Source: an uncultured Mycoplasmatota bacterium (lineage in GTDB: Bacteria > Bacillota_I > Bacilli_A > RF39 > UBA660). From it: DNA of 14,918 nt. Location of the stretch: NCBI GenBank assembly GCA_900551525.1, contig URWD01000028.1, forward strand, positions 1 through 14,918. Direction: 5' to 3'. The notes below the pieces were generated by a model. The model was not told the DNA's origin. It saw nothing but the letters and a program-made list of their open reading frames with translations, and did no database searches. Each line of letters starts with the position of its first letter. The first letter of the stretch is position 1. Positions 1 to 6,761 of the stretch are shown piece by piece. The position numbers and the translations under genes were made by a program.

Positions 1-63
1 AGTCGGTAGAGCGCACGGCTGTTAACCGTTAGGTCGTAGGTTCGAGTCCTACATCGGGCGCCA
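1..63 (+). tRNA. tRNA-Asn(GUU), 5'-truncated by the window
   Basis: This is the 3' part of a tRNA. The D-loop remnant (GTCGGTAGAGC) comes first. An anticodon stem ACGG/CCGT follows, enclosing the loop CTGTTAA with anticodon GTT, which reads Asn. The T-arm has the GTAGG stem, a TTCGAGT loop and CCTAC. The acceptor 3' strand ATCGGGC, discriminator G and an encoded CCA end the gene at base 63. About 13 bases of the 5' acceptor and D stem lie outside the window. A strong hairpin terminator follows directly, so this is the last gene of its transcript. Confidence 0.95.
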
Positions 64-75
64 TTGAAAAAATTA

Positions 76-114
76 AAATATCTTGAAAAATCAAAATTTT
101 CAAGATATTTTTTT
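76..114. terminator. Bidirectional Rho-independent terminator between tRNA-Asn and yugI
   Basis: A 14-bp perfect stem (76-89 with 97-110) encloses a 7-base loop and is followed by seven T on the plus strand. On the minus strand the hairpin is followed by an A-run complement at 65-72, so it can serve both the tRNA and the converging S1-domain gene. Confidence 0.85.
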
Positions 115-129
115 ATAACTCACAAAAGT

Positions 130-474
130 CTATTCTTCTTTTTCATATTCTCTAATTTTTTCATCAATCCAAATAGGAAGCATCTCTTTTAAAGGTAAAA
201 ATCCTTTTCTAGTTTCTTTTATTCTATTTTTATCATCATAATTAATATAATAAATATCTTTAATAGACACTCTAAGATGTTTACTTACTTCATCAATATC
301 AAGTATTAAAACATATATTTCTTCACCTACACTAACAAACTTACTTACATCCTCAACAAAGTTATTAGAAACTTCAGAAATATGACAAAGTCCAGTGTAT
401 CCATCTTTTTCTATGAAAAAACCATAATCAGCAATACCAGTAACTTTAACAAGTACAATATCCCCTACTTTCAT
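130..474 (-). CDS. yugI: S1-domain RNA-binding protein, YugI/CvfD (GSP13) type
   Basis: This 114-residue protein has an S1 RNA-binding domain over residues 3-72 (KVGDIVLVKVTGIADYGFF, GLCHISEVS, then VGEEIYVLILDID and LRVSIKD). A short tail ends in GFLPLKEMLPIWIDEKI, resembling the C-terminal segment of B. subtilis YugI and S. pneumoniae CvfD. Members of that family bind ribosomes or mRNA and act in post-transcriptional control of stress and virulence genes; that role is carried over from the family. It is slightly shorter than YugI (about 130 residues) because the basic linker is reduced. The start is supported by AAGGTG upstream of the ATG. It is divergent from yutI and shares a compact double promoter with it. 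Confidence 0.8.
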   Translation of the reverse strand: MKVGDIVLVKVTGIADYGFFIEKDGYTGLCHISEVSNNFVEDVSKFVSVGEEIYVLILDIDEVSKHLRVSIKDIYYINYDDKNRIKETRKGFLPLKEMLPIWIDEKIREYEKEE

Positions 475-495
475 ACTTCACCTTCTCATGTTTTA

Positions 496-524
496 AGTAT
501 AGCAAAAAAAGCTAGACAGAGCAA
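496..524 (-). promoter_or_regulatory. Promoter of yugI
   Basis: On the minus strand, -35 TTGCTC (519-524) and -10 TATACT (496-501) are separated by exactly 17 bases. The leader before the ATG at 474 is about 15 bases and holds the SD AAGGTG. Its -35 box abuts the -35 box of the divergent yutI promoter. Confidence 0.6.
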
Positions 525-541
525 GCATTTCATTATATAAT
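513..541 (+). promoter_or_regulatory. Promoter of yutI
   Basis: -35 TAGACA (513-518), a 17-base spacer and a perfect -10 TATAAT (536-541). The ATG at 559 follows an SD-like GGTGA, so the leader is only about 10 bases long. Confidence 0.65.
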
Positions 542-558
542 ACTTTTGGTGAAGCAAT

Positions 559-798
559 ATGAATAAAGAAGAATTAACTGATAAAATAAAGAAAATGGTC
601 GAAGAACTAAGACCGTATTTAAACATGGATGGCGGCGACATAGAATTCATAAAATATGAAGATAATTATTTATATGTCAAATTAACCGGAGCATGTCAGA
701 GTTGCATGTTTCAAGATAACACTTTAAATGAAGGCGTACTTTCTTTCTTCCAAGCACAGCTTCCAGAGCTTGAAGGTGTTATTAATGTTGATTTATAA
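559..798 (+). CDS. yutI: NifU C-terminal-domain (Nfu) Fe-S scaffold protein, YutI-like
   Basis: This 79-residue protein is made of a single Nfu domain. DGGD is at residues 24-27, and the cluster-binding CxxC is C46-Q-S-C49 in the GAC..C context typical of the family, followed by the usual TL. Proteins of this type hold and hand over [4Fe-4S] clusters to apo-proteins in the cytosol. The length matches stand-alone Nfu proteins such as B. subtilis YutI. The 3' end overlaps the convergent yutH gene by 17 bases, with no terminator between them. B. subtilis also carries yutI in the yut-yun neighbourhood, which supports orthology. The ferredoxin at 5813 is one conceivable client, by inference only. 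Confidence 0.92.
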   Translation: MNKEELTDKIKKMVEELRPYLNMDGGDIEFIKYEDNYLYVKLTGACQSCMFQDNTLNEGVLSFFQAQLPELEGVINVDL

Positions 799-1708
799 TC
801 CATTCAATCTTATCTATTTTAGCATACTTAGAAATTTCTAAGTATGCATTTTTTAAAAATTCTTCATAACTATCACACTTTTTTATAATATTAACTAACT
901 CTTCTTCATCACCATTTTTATTCATAACACTTTCATATACATCAAAATAATAAGTTGGATATAAAAGCCTAGCATAAAGCATTTGATATTCATACAAACT
1001 TAAATGTCTAATTTTAAGATAACTAGATAGTTCATCTAAACAAAAACTAATATCTTTCTTAAAAAACATAGCTTTCAAATATTCTGCAATATCTCTAACT
1101 TCTAAATCAAACACAAAAGAAAGCGGATTTAAATAATTAAGCTTATAATTTGGATAAAATACTCTTCGATGAGATAAAACAATCCTATAAGCATCTCCCC
1201 CATATTTCATATTAGTATTATTTACATAACTAATAGCATTTTCAGCCATACCAACATAATAACTAAATGAATTTTTAACAACATCTTTTTCTATAGAAAG
1301 TTCTCGTACTTGATATTCAAAATAATCTATCTTTTCACTCCACAAAGTTCCCCAATTATTACGATATAAATTAGATTTATTGTTATTGAGCACTAATTTT
1401 TCACTAATTTTAACCATATCAAATATATCATATTCTTCATTTAAATTACTAACAGCAAAAAGTATATAATTATACTCACCTACTTTTGTTAAAAAACTAT
1501 TATTTCTATTTATAAGTATTTTATGAACATTTATACCTTTTTTAACCATTTCATTGCTAACATTAATAATGTCTTCCAATTCTTCAATCCCACGATTATA
1601 AAACACAAAAAAGTAATCTTGATTTTCTATCTTAAAATGATATTTACCATCAAGTTCTTCAATACTTTCTATATCTAGTCCATAATAATATTCGAGCGTT
1701 TCTTTCAT
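782..1708 (-). CDS. yutH: YutH-like spore coat protein (CotS/YutH kinase-fold family)
   Basis: This 308-residue protein is recognised by overall pattern. The N-terminal YYGLDIESIEELDGKYHF opening resembles the small lobe of CotS/YutH proteins. The late core contains a His-Arg motif (LSHRRVFYPNYKLN) and an NPLSFVFDLEVRDIAEYLK segment, where B. subtilis YutH and related coat proteins carry 'dP..fV.Dhp.RD.Aewir'. Family members resemble aminoglycoside phosphotransferases but often lack a canonical HGDxxxxN catalytic loop; I see none here, so it may be a pseudokinase. In spore formers it associates with the coat. It overlaps yutI tail to tail. No Shine-Dalgarno sequence precedes the ATG; a TATAAT lies five bases upstream, so the message may be leaderless. 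A general APH-like function is the main alternative. Confidence 0.68.
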   Translation of the reverse strand: MKETLEYYYGLDIESIEELDGKYHFKIENQDYFFVFYNRGIEELEDIINVSNEMVKKGINVHKILINRNNSFLTKVGEYNYILFAVSNLNEEYDIFDMVKISEKLVLNNNKSNLYRNNWGTLWSEKIDYFEYQVRELSIEKDVVKNSFSYYVGMAENAISYVNNTNMKYGGDAYRIVLSHRRVFYPNYKLNYLNPLSFVFDLEVRDIAEYLKAMFFKKDISFCLDELSSYLKIRHLSLYEYQMLYARLLYPTYYFDVYESVMNKNGDEEELVNIIKKCDSYEEFLKNAYLEISKYAKIDKIEWIINQH

Positions 1709-1713
1709 ACTAA

Positions 1714-1719
1714 ATTATA
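1714..1719 (-). promoter_or_regulatory. -10 box immediately upstream of yutH (possible leaderless start)
   Basis: Minus-strand TATAAT ends five bases before the yutH ATG (1708), with TTAGT between. Initiation about seven bases after the box would fall at the ATG itself. No convincing -35 is seen, because the upstream DNA is the surface-protein terminator. Confidence 0.4.
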
Positions 1720-1748
1720 TAAAAAAAATAGGTTTTTAGACCTATTTT
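1717..1748 (-). terminator. Rho-independent terminator behind the surface-protein remnant
   Basis: Minus-strand stem AAAATAGGT/ACCTATTTT (1740-1748 with 1725-1733) has a 6-base loop and runs into eight T (1721-1728). It overlaps the stop codon of the remnant at 1747-1749, so it is the original terminator kept with the 3' stub. Confidence 0.75.
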
Positions 1749-2004
1749 AGTCAATTCTAATTGGATTTTGACTTGTTCCATCACCAGAAATATAATTTAC
1801 ATTAGAGTTTAAGTAAAAAGTAGGTCTGACACCACTTCCAGTATTACCCCCAAATGATGTAGATGAAGAAAATAACGTTCCTTCAGCAAGTACATAATAC
1901 ACATAAAATGAATTAGAAGAATTTGGAGTAATTGTCCACTCTTCATAGCCAGAATACATCCAATTTGCTGATGTAACTGAAGAACTATTATAATTATAAA
2001 GCAA
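1747..2004 (-). pseudogene. C-terminal stub of a secreted/surface protein (DUF6273-like end)
   Basis: Only the last 85 or so codons survive. The residues are rich in Ser, Asn, Tyr and Gly and end in GVRPTFYLNSNVNYISGDGT followed by SQNPIRID. This 'GVRP.(I/F).L.s.v...GDGT..NP' ending is common at the C-terminus of large extracellular proteins of gut Bacillota, where it closes a repeated beta domain. The only possible start is a TTG at 2004 with no ribosome binding site, and an in-frame stop lies at 2014-2016. The 5' bulk and signal peptide are therefore missing. The reading frame stops being protein-like where the truncated XRE gene begins on the other strand, which marks a deletion or recombination junction near 1990-2005. 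Confidence 0.65.
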
Positions 2005-2189
2005 ATGAAGTCCTTAGATTTATTAGACAAAATACTAATCAAACACAAAAAGATTTTGCTAAAAGTATTAATAAAAGTGAGTATTGGGAATATTCCAATG
2101 AATGTGGAAGAAGTAGATATTATTTCAGTGATTTAATTGATATTGCCAACAAATACAATTTAGAAATTATAATCAAAGATAAAAAATAA
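1998..2189 (+). pseudogene. 5'-truncated XRE-family helix-turn-helix regulator
   Basis: The plus-strand frame reads ANEVLRFIRQNTNQTQKDFA, then KSINKSEYWEYSNECGRSRYY, FSDLIDIANKYNLEI and stop at 2189. This matches the Cro/C1 HTH layout: R-x-x-R/Q then TQKDFA as helix 2, SINKS..YWEYSNE.GRS as the recognition helix and loop, and L..IANKYNLEI as the last helix. There is no in-frame ATG, GTG or TTG with a ribosome binding site upstream, and the frame is closed by a TAA at 1974-1976. A few N-terminal residues were lost at the junction with the surface-protein stub. The remainder is intact and followed by a good terminator, so decay looks recent or the start may be non-standard. Confidence 0.6.
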
Positions 2190-2195
2190 CACACA

Positions 2196-2225
2196 AAAAA
2201 TCGTTCAATTTAAAGAACGATTTTT
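2196..2225. terminator. Bidirectional terminator between the XRE remnant and the Pro/Val-rich gene
   Basis: An 11-bp perfect stem AAAAATCGTTC/GAACGATTTTT (2196-2206 with 2215-2225) encloses an 8-base loop. It provides a T-run on each strand, suiting the convergent XRE remnant and the gene ending at 2233. Confidence 0.85.
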
Positions 2226-2232
2226 AATTTAC

Positions 2233-2958
2233 TTATTTATTATTAAATTTAGCAACTAATGCATCAAACATGTTTTCACAAGCTTTTAAGAAAGCTTCCT
2301 TATCAGCAGTAAAATCAACTGGTGTATCATTCACAGGTTCTGGAATTGGTTCAACATTAGGCATTGGTGTTACTTCAACTTCAGGCATAACTGGAGCTAC
2401 AACTTGACTTTCTACTGGTGCACTTGGCATAACAGGTGCACTTGGAGCAGGATTAACATTTTGCATTTCAACTGGATTTACTACTTCACTTTGTACTGGA
2501 GTAACTTCAGGTGTTACAGGTCCAGCCATAGGTGTTACTTCTGGTGCACTCATAATTTTTTGATGAGCCGGAGCAACTTGAACTTTTGGTTCCACTGAAA
2601 CATTTCCTAAAACAACTGGTTTATAATTATTTTTTAATGCTTCAAAAGATGCAACAGGAAGTGTAAGTTGTTTAAAGAACATATCTTCTGCATTAATTGT
2701 TTCAGGTACACTAATATAATCAACTTGATTTCCAGAAATAATTAATCTTAAAGCTTCTTTAACACTATTCCATTCTGCATCAGGAATTAAACTAAGTGCA
2801 TTATTAACAAGCTTAGATACCAAAATTATTGGAAGTCCCATTGTTCCATTCATTTCATTATCAACAACAACATATTCTCCACTACCACTTTTAAAAGCAG
2901 TAACAAGTGGTTTTTCTAATACTCCACCAGACATAGTATTTATTTTCAATTTTTCCAT
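2233..2958 (-). CDS. Unknown protein with conserved-looking N-domain and Pro/Val-rich linker
   Basis: I do not recognise this 241-residue protein. Three parts are visible. Residues 1 to about 118 look like a compact mixed domain (MEKLKINTMSGGVLEKPLV, GLPIILVSKLVNNALSLIPD, then VNYI-like strands). Residues 120 to about 212 form a low-complexity linker with recurring PEVTP, PVxP and APVMP units, without charged clusters. A short helix (TADKEAFLKACENMFDALVAKFNNK) closes the chain. There is no signal peptide or membrane segment, so it is probably cytosolic, with the linker spacing two modules. It has its own strong promoter inside the 3' end of yutD, hence can be expressed independently of the sporulation-type genes upstream. 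A ribosome binding site (AAGG region) precedes the ATG. Confidence 0.75.
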   Translation of the reverse strand: MEKLKINTMSGGVLEKPLVTAFKSGSGEYVVVDNEMNGTMGLPIILVSKLVNNALSLIPDAEWNSVKEALRLIISGNQVDYISVPETINAEDMFFKQLTLPVASFEALKNNYKPVVLGNVSVEPKVQVAPAHQKIMSAPEVTPMAGPVTPEVTPVQSEVVNPVEMQNVNPAPSAPVMPSAPVESQVVAPVMPEVEVTPMPNVEPIPEPVNDTPVDFTADKEAFLKACENMFDALVAKFNNK

Positions 2959-2988
2959 ATTATTCTATCCCTTCCTTATTCTCTTTAA

Positions 2989-3017
2989 ATTATACCAAAT
3001 TATTTTTTAATTTTCAA
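2989..3017 (-). promoter_or_regulatory. Promoter of the Pro/Val-rich protein gene
   Basis: On the minus strand, -35 TTGAAA (3012-3017), a 17-base spacer and -10 TATAAT (2989-2994), preceded by TGG, giving an extended TGn element. It overlaps the last codons of yutD. Confidence 0.7.
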
Positions 3018-3275
3018 TATAAAATATTTACAACCATAAGCACAATACTTTTCAATATAATCATCAACCTTTTGAATATCATTTACTGGTTTAAAATATT
3101 TATTATTCTTATCATTAAAACCTTTAAGTCTTACTTTACCATATGCATAATCCCCTAAAATATAATCAAAACTATCATAATAATCAGTTATTTTTCCTTC
3201 CAAATCACTTATATCCAAAGCATCTTTTTCATTTTTAATAACTTCATATTTTTTATTATCAATAACAACTTCCAT
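3000..3275 (-). CDS. yutD: YutD-like protein (DUF1027 family)
   Basis: This 91-residue protein matches the YutD pattern along its length: a start of the V-I-D-x-K-x-Y-E-V/L type, a central YDSFDYILGDYAYGKVRLKGF block, and a DDYIEKYCAYGCKYFILKIKK end, where YutD has 'YIyEYCNFGCAYFVLKK'. The molecular function of YutD is not established. The two Cys residues in the CAYGC segment are shared with the family. The start is well set by GGGAGGT three bases before the ATG. It begins 9 bases after the stop of the 275-residue gene, indicating co-transcription. In B. subtilis yutD also lies between yutH and yunB. Confidence 0.82.
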   Translation of the reverse strand: MEVVIDNKKYEVIKNEKDALDISDLEGKITDYYDSFDYILGDYAYGKVRLKGFNDKNNKYFKPVNDIQKVDDYIEKYCAYGCKYFILKIKK

Positions 3276-3284
3276 AAAACCTCC

Positions 3285-4112
3285 CTATATAACCATAAAC
3301 ACAACAATACCAAGTATCATCAAAGCTGTACAAATAACACTAATAACTAAAAGGATATCAACATAACCATTTCCACTAGTAACTTTATTATTTTCTCTTT
3401 CTATAGCTTCAATAGCTTTATCAAGTAAATATTCTTTATTAATAGCATTTTCTCTAATTTTAAAATAATCATAAACTTGTGAATTAACTTTATCAACATC
3501 ACTACTATCCATATTTTTAATATCATCAAAACTATAGTTGAGTAGTTCATAAGCTTTTACATTTAAATAATGTTTTTCCTTAGGTAAAATAACTTTTATA
3601 TTTTCTTTCATTTGAATTTTAAAATATCTATCAACTTCTAAAACATCACTAGCTTGTAAGAAATTATATGATACTCTAAGTGGATTTTTAGAATATGGTG
3701 TATAAAGCAAATCATAAAATTCAATTACTTCAGCTTCAGTTAAATAAAAGTTCAGTTTCTTTTTTATTAACATATCCACAAGTTCTTTTTGAATAATTAT
3801 AAAGTATGGATTTTTATTTTTAACACTTCTCTTTTCATTTTCTTTTTCAAAATCTAAAAATAATTGTAAATTTGATAAGAATACTTCAACATCAGTTTTA
3901 CTATAACCAAATTTACTTAAATTATCTTTTAAAAGTTCAGCATCATCCATAACTTTTGGGTTAACTATATCAAGTTCACTATAAATGGATACAAGACTTC
4001 TTAAAACCACAACTAAGAAAGAGTTATATGTAACCCCTTGGATATTATCGCTACTCTTTAAATAGTCATTAATTGCCTTAGTAAATGCTTCATTAATAAA
4101 CACTTTATCCAC
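3285..4112 (-). CDS. Unknown tail-anchored membrane protein
   Basis: This 275-residue protein is not recognised. It is mostly helical and charged, with an FLVVVLRSLVSIYSELDIV helix near the N-terminus and a basic KNKNPYFIIIQKELVDMLIKKK stretch in the middle. A single hydrophobic segment covers about residues 250-275 at the very C-terminus, so the bulk probably faces the cytosol. There is no signal peptide. The start is GTG at 4112, chosen because GGGTGAAG precedes it by seven bases. It occupies the slot between yutD and yunB where B. subtilis has yutC, lipA and lytH, but resembles none of them. An extended -10 box upstream lies within the yunB 3' flank. A role beside the sporulation genes is inferred from position only. 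Confidence 0.7.
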   Translation of the reverse strand: MDKVFINEAFTKAINDYLKSSDNIQGVTYNSFLVVVLRSLVSIYSELDIVNPKVMDDAELLKDNLSKFGYSKTDVEVFLSNLQLFLDFEKENEKRSVKNKNPYFIIIQKELVDMLIKKKLNFYLTEAEVIEFYDLLYTPYSKNPLRVSYNFLQASDVLEVDRYFKIQMKENIKVILPKEKHYLNVKAYELLNYSFDDIKNMDSSDVDKVNSQVYDYFKIRENAINKEYLLDKAIEAIERENNKVTSGNGYVDILLVISVICTALMILGIVVFMVI

Positions 4113-4133
4113 TATATCTTCACCCTATAATAA

Positions 4134-4142
4134 ATTATAACA
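4134..4142 (-). promoter_or_regulatory. Extended -10 element upstream of the tail-anchored protein gene
   Basis: Minus-strand TGTTATAAT (TGnTATAAT) lies about 22 bases before the GTG start at 4112 and just beyond the yunB stop. No clear -35 box is visible. Confidence 0.35.
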
Positions 4143-4148
4143 CACATT

Positions 4149-4874
4149 TTATTCAATTGGAATAGAAAAATTACGACTTTGGTTCTGAATTAATCCACCA
4201 TAAACTTCAGGAACTCTTCCATTAATAACAGATGATGCTACCAAAACATTATATTCAATTTTATTAGTTTTCTCACTTACTGGACTTATCAAATCAGTTT
4301 TAAGCTCAATAGTAACATAAATTTCAACTAAAGCATTATTAATCCCATAATCAGTAATTTTAGTTTTAATATTTGTAAGAACAGAACCAACAAAATTAAC
4401 TGGAACATAAACACTTGGACCCAAATTAGAAAGAAACACACTAGAACTTCCAGTAAAAAATGGCATTCTAAGAGCAATACCTTTACCTCCAGAAACAATA
4501 TTTCTCGACTTTACACTTTTATTTCCATTTTCTAAATCACTAATTGCTGTTTCCAGTTCCTGTGTCACAACTTCAAGTGCATAATAAGCTTGGTCCATAT
4601 CATAAGTAACATAAAGTATTTCTCCCTCTTTATTTTTATTAATCACAATAATATCTTTCATAACATCATCTTTTAATAAATCAAAATTAATATTATTACT
4701 TAAAAATCCTTCCATAAATTCATTAAGTTTAATAAAAGCTACATCTATTAACTTATCACTTGTAACTTTACTATACAAATTAAAAAGAATATATGTAAAA
4801 AAAAATATCAAAGTTACTACTATATATATAACTTTAGATATTTTTAAATTTTTCCTTTTCTTAAATCTTTTCAT
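4149..4874 (-). CDS. yunB: Sporulation protein YunB
   Basis: This 241-residue protein has a basic N-terminus (KRFKKRKNLK) followed by one membrane segment at about residues 14-34, then an extracytoplasmic domain. The C-terminal half carries the YunB signature: GIALRMPFFTGSS, LGPSVYVPVNFVGSVLTNIK, then GINNALVEIYVTIELKTDLI, SPVSEKTNKIEYNVLVASSV and INGRVPEVYGG. YunB in B. subtilis is made in the mother cell and is needed for normal spore development; its biochemical activity is unknown. The length is close to the family's. No Shine-Dalgarno sequence is visible before the ATG, and the upstream gene stops 14 bases before it, so translation may depend on coupling or read-through of ribosomes. Its presence argues that the lineage has, or recently had, sporulation genes. 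Confidence 0.88.
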   Translation of the reverse strand: MKRFKKRKNLKISKVIYIVVTLIFFFTYILFNLYSKVTSDKLIDVAFIKLNEFMEGFLSNNINFDLLKDDVMKDIIVINKNKEGEILYVTYDMDQAYYALEVVTQELETAISDLENGNKSVKSRNIVSGGKGIALRMPFFTGSSSVFLSNLGPSVYVPVNFVGSVLTNIKTKITDYGINNALVEIYVTIELKTDLISPVSEKTNKIEYNVLVASSVINGRVPEVYGGLIQNQSRNFSIPIE

Positions 4875-4888
4875 ATTAAATAATATGA

Positions 4889-5710
4889 TTACATAAATGA
4901 TTTTATAAATAAAAATAAACCAACTAAGAACACAATTATTACTAAAGCAATTAATATTTTAATGCCCACACCAACTTTATCATCTTCCACAAAATCATTT
5001 TCATCTTCAAAATCTTTTTTCTTAAACAAATCACTTGTATAAAAAGAATTATCTAATGTTTCTTTTTTACTATTCTCTTTATTTAAATTTTCTTTTTCCT
5101 TCTCTTTTTCTTTTATTTCAGTAATCGTTGTAACACTAGTTTCCATACTTTCATAAACTTGTGTATCATCATCACCCTTTAAATCAGTCAAAATATCTAG
5201 AGGGTCAACATCTTTTTCTTCTTCTTTTTTCTTTGCTTCATTAATAGTAATTGTATTAATCAAATTCATTAAATTTTCTTCAGGATTTATCTTGTTTTCT
5301 TCCTTTTCTTCTGTTTCTTCAATATTCAAATTATTTAAAATATCATACTGAGTATTTCTAAGTTTTTTAGCCCTAACTTCTTCATAAGTTTCTACCTTTT
5401 CATCCTTAGCTTTTTCTAATACTTTAGTTAAATCATACTCTTTAGTATCTTCTTTATCAAGTCTACTTACTTCTTCTCTAGGTTCAACCCTTATACTTCT
5501 TCTCTGAGGTCTATCATTATATCTTTTATCAAGAATTTTTTTTATTTGTTCAACATCAATTTCTCTTTCTTGATTACCAATCACCGTAGCATTACTATGC
5601 ACATTAAAATTATCAAGTTCACTATTATTAATTTGTTTATATAACTCACTATTTTTAGATACCCTTGACATTTTATCACTTTCATTATATTTATTAATTC
5701 TTGTGTCCAT
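4889..5710 (-). CDS. Unknown acidic, disordered/coiled-coil tail-anchored protein
   Basis: From the ATG at 5710 this reads 273 residues; an upstream in-frame ATG at 5731 is less likely because AGAGGTAG precedes the inner start at the right distance. The chain is extremely rich in Glu, Lys and Asp, with long EKEKEKE- and KKKEEEKD-type runs suggesting helical coil or disorder. A positively charged patch (RPQRRSIRVEPREE) lies in the first third. A hydrophobic C-terminal segment (GIKILIALVIIVFLVGLFLF) anchors it. There is no signal peptide, so the charged part should lie in the cytosol. No family is recognised. Its stop is 14 bases before yunB, indicating one transcription unit. Confidence 0.7.
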   Translation of the reverse strand: MDTRINKYNESDKMSRVSKNSELYKQINNSELDNFNVHSNATVIGNQEREIDVEQIKKILDKRYNDRPQRRSIRVEPREEVSRLDKEDTKEYDLTKVLEKAKDEKVETYEEVRAKKLRNTQYDILNNLNIEETEEKEENKINPEENLMNLINTITINEAKKKEEEKDVDPLDILTDLKGDDDTQVYESMETSVTTITEIKEKEKEKENLNKENSKKETLDNSFYTSDLFKKKDFEDENDFVEDDKVGVGIKILIALVIIVFLVGLFLFIKSFM

Positions 5711-5767
5711 ATGCACTACCTCTATAATCATGATATCATATTTAAATATTTTTTTAAAGGCTAATAA

Positions 5768-5796
5768 TTGATTTTTTATAAACTTTTTATTATAAT
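5768..5796 (+). promoter_or_regulatory. Promoter of the ferredoxin gene
   Basis: -35 TTGATT (5768-5773), a 17-base spacer and a perfect -10 TATAAT (5791-5796). Transcription would start near 5803, inside or just at the AAGGAGG ribosome binding site, so the leader would be only about 10 bases. Confidence 0.65.
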
Positions 5797-5812
5797 TAGA
5801 AAAGGAGGATAC

Positions 5813-6001
5813 ATGGAAAAGTTAAACGTAAATGAAAATTGCATTGGCTGTGGAATGTGTGTTGCTATTGATCCAGAACACTTTGAAATAGTTGACGGCC
5901 TATCAAAAGCTACAAACAGTGACAACCTAGATAGCAAAGACTTAGAAAATGCTATAGCATCTTGCCCAGTTGCAGCTATTGAAAAAACTGAAGAAAACTA
6001 A
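5813..6001 (+). CDS. fer: Single-cluster [4Fe-4S] ferredoxin
   Basis: This 62-residue protein has C10-IG-C13-GM-C16 near the N-terminus and the fourth ligand in C51-P52, the layout of a single [4Fe-4S] ferredoxin of the Bacillus Fer type (about 82 residues). It is a small acidic cytosolic electron carrier. A longer in-frame reading from a TTG at 5768 is rejected, because AAAGGAGGAT sits just before the ATG at 5813. It is monocistronic with its own promoter, and a hairpin terminator follows. In B. subtilis fer lies in the same broad chromosomal area as rluB-spmB-spmA-dacB, matching the order here. The redox partner cannot be told from the sequence. Confidence 0.93.
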   Translation: MEKLNVNENCIGCGMCVAIDPEHFEIVDGLSKATNSDNLDSKDLENAIASCPVAAIEKTEEN

Positions 6002-6034
6002 AAAATGCTAAGTAATCAAACTTAACATTTTTTT
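6002..6034. terminator. Bidirectional terminator between fer and rluB
   Basis: A 12-bp stem with one mismatch (6002-6013 with 6020-6031) and a 6-base loop is followed by T7 on the plus strand; the complementary A-run sits on the other side. It overlaps the rluB stop codon, serving both convergent genes. Confidence 0.75.
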
Positions 6035-6741
6035 AATGCATATAATTTTTTTATTTCCTTAATACTAAGTTGTCTATATTCTCCAGATTTAAGTCCATCT
6101 AAAGTTAAAAATGCATAACCTACCCTAGATAATTTCATTACATCAATATGCATACTTTCAAATATTCTTTTTACTATATGGTTTCTACCTTCAACAATAG
6201 TAAGTTCTATTATAGATGTATTTTTTTCATTATCTTTTTTTCTAACTTTAAATCTCTTTATTTCAACTTTTCTATTATCAATAACAATACCTTTTTTTAA
6301 CTTATTTATATCATCTTTATCAAGTATCTTATTAAGTTTAGCAACATATGTTTTTTCTACTTCATAACTTGGATGCATCAGCATATTAGCAAAATCACCA
6401 TCATTAGTTAAAATAATTAATCCTGTAGTATCATAATCAAGTCTACCTACTGGGTATATTCTAGCATCAGTATTAATTAAATCAGTAACAGTTATTCTAC
6501 CTTCCTTATCCGTAACACTACTTATTACTTGTCTAGGTTTATTAAGTAAATAATATTCATGTTTTACATCTTTATTAATTATTACTCCATCTATGCTTAT
6601 TATATCATTTGTTTCAACTTTAGTACCAAGTTCAGTTATTACTTTACCATTTACTAAAACTTTTCCATGTCTAATTAAATCTTCAGCTTTTCTTCTTGAT
6701 GCATACCCATAAGATGCTATAACTTTTTGTAATCTTTCCAT
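6022..6741 (-). CDS. rluB: RluB/RsuA-family rRNA pseudouridine synthase
   Basis: This 239-residue enzyme isomerises a uridine of rRNA, most likely in 23S as for RluB. An S4 RNA-binding domain covers residues 1 to about 60 (ERLQKVIASYGYASRRKAED, then GKVLVNGKV). The catalytic domain follows, with YLLNKPR, VGRLDYDTTGLIILTNDG (catalytic Asp at about 102 in GRLD), the HPSYEVEKTY motif, and EGRNHIVKRIFE near the end. The start at 6741 is chosen over an ATG five codons upstream because AAGGAG lies six bases before it. In B. subtilis rluB follows spmB directly; here the ncRNA candidate and its terminator come between, and rluB has its own extended -10 promoter. RsuA-type 16S specificity is the alternative. 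Confidence 0.93.
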   Translation of the reverse strand: MERLQKVIASYGYASRRKAEDLIRHGKVLVNGKVITELGTKVETNDIISIDGVIINKDVKHEYYLLNKPRQVISSVTDKEGRITVTDLINTDARIYPVGRLDYDTTGLIILTNDGDFANMLMHPSYEVEKTYVAKLNKILDKDDINKLKKGIVIDNRKVEIKRFKVRKKDNEKNTSIIELTIVEGRNHIVKRIFESMHIDVMKLSRVGYAFLTLDGLKSGEYRQLSIKEIKKLYALKKC

Positions 6742-6761
6742 ATTGGTCTCCTTCAAATAGA

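Noticed and set aside
1809..2048. Minus-strand frame overlapping the surface-protein stub and XRE remnant
   Set aside because: It is an out-of-frame reading across the junction with no ribosome binding site and no protein-like composition.
2404..2598. Plus-strand frame inside the Pro/Val-rich gene
   Set aside because: Cys/Trp/His-rich shadow of the repetitive linker read on the opposite strand; no start signals.
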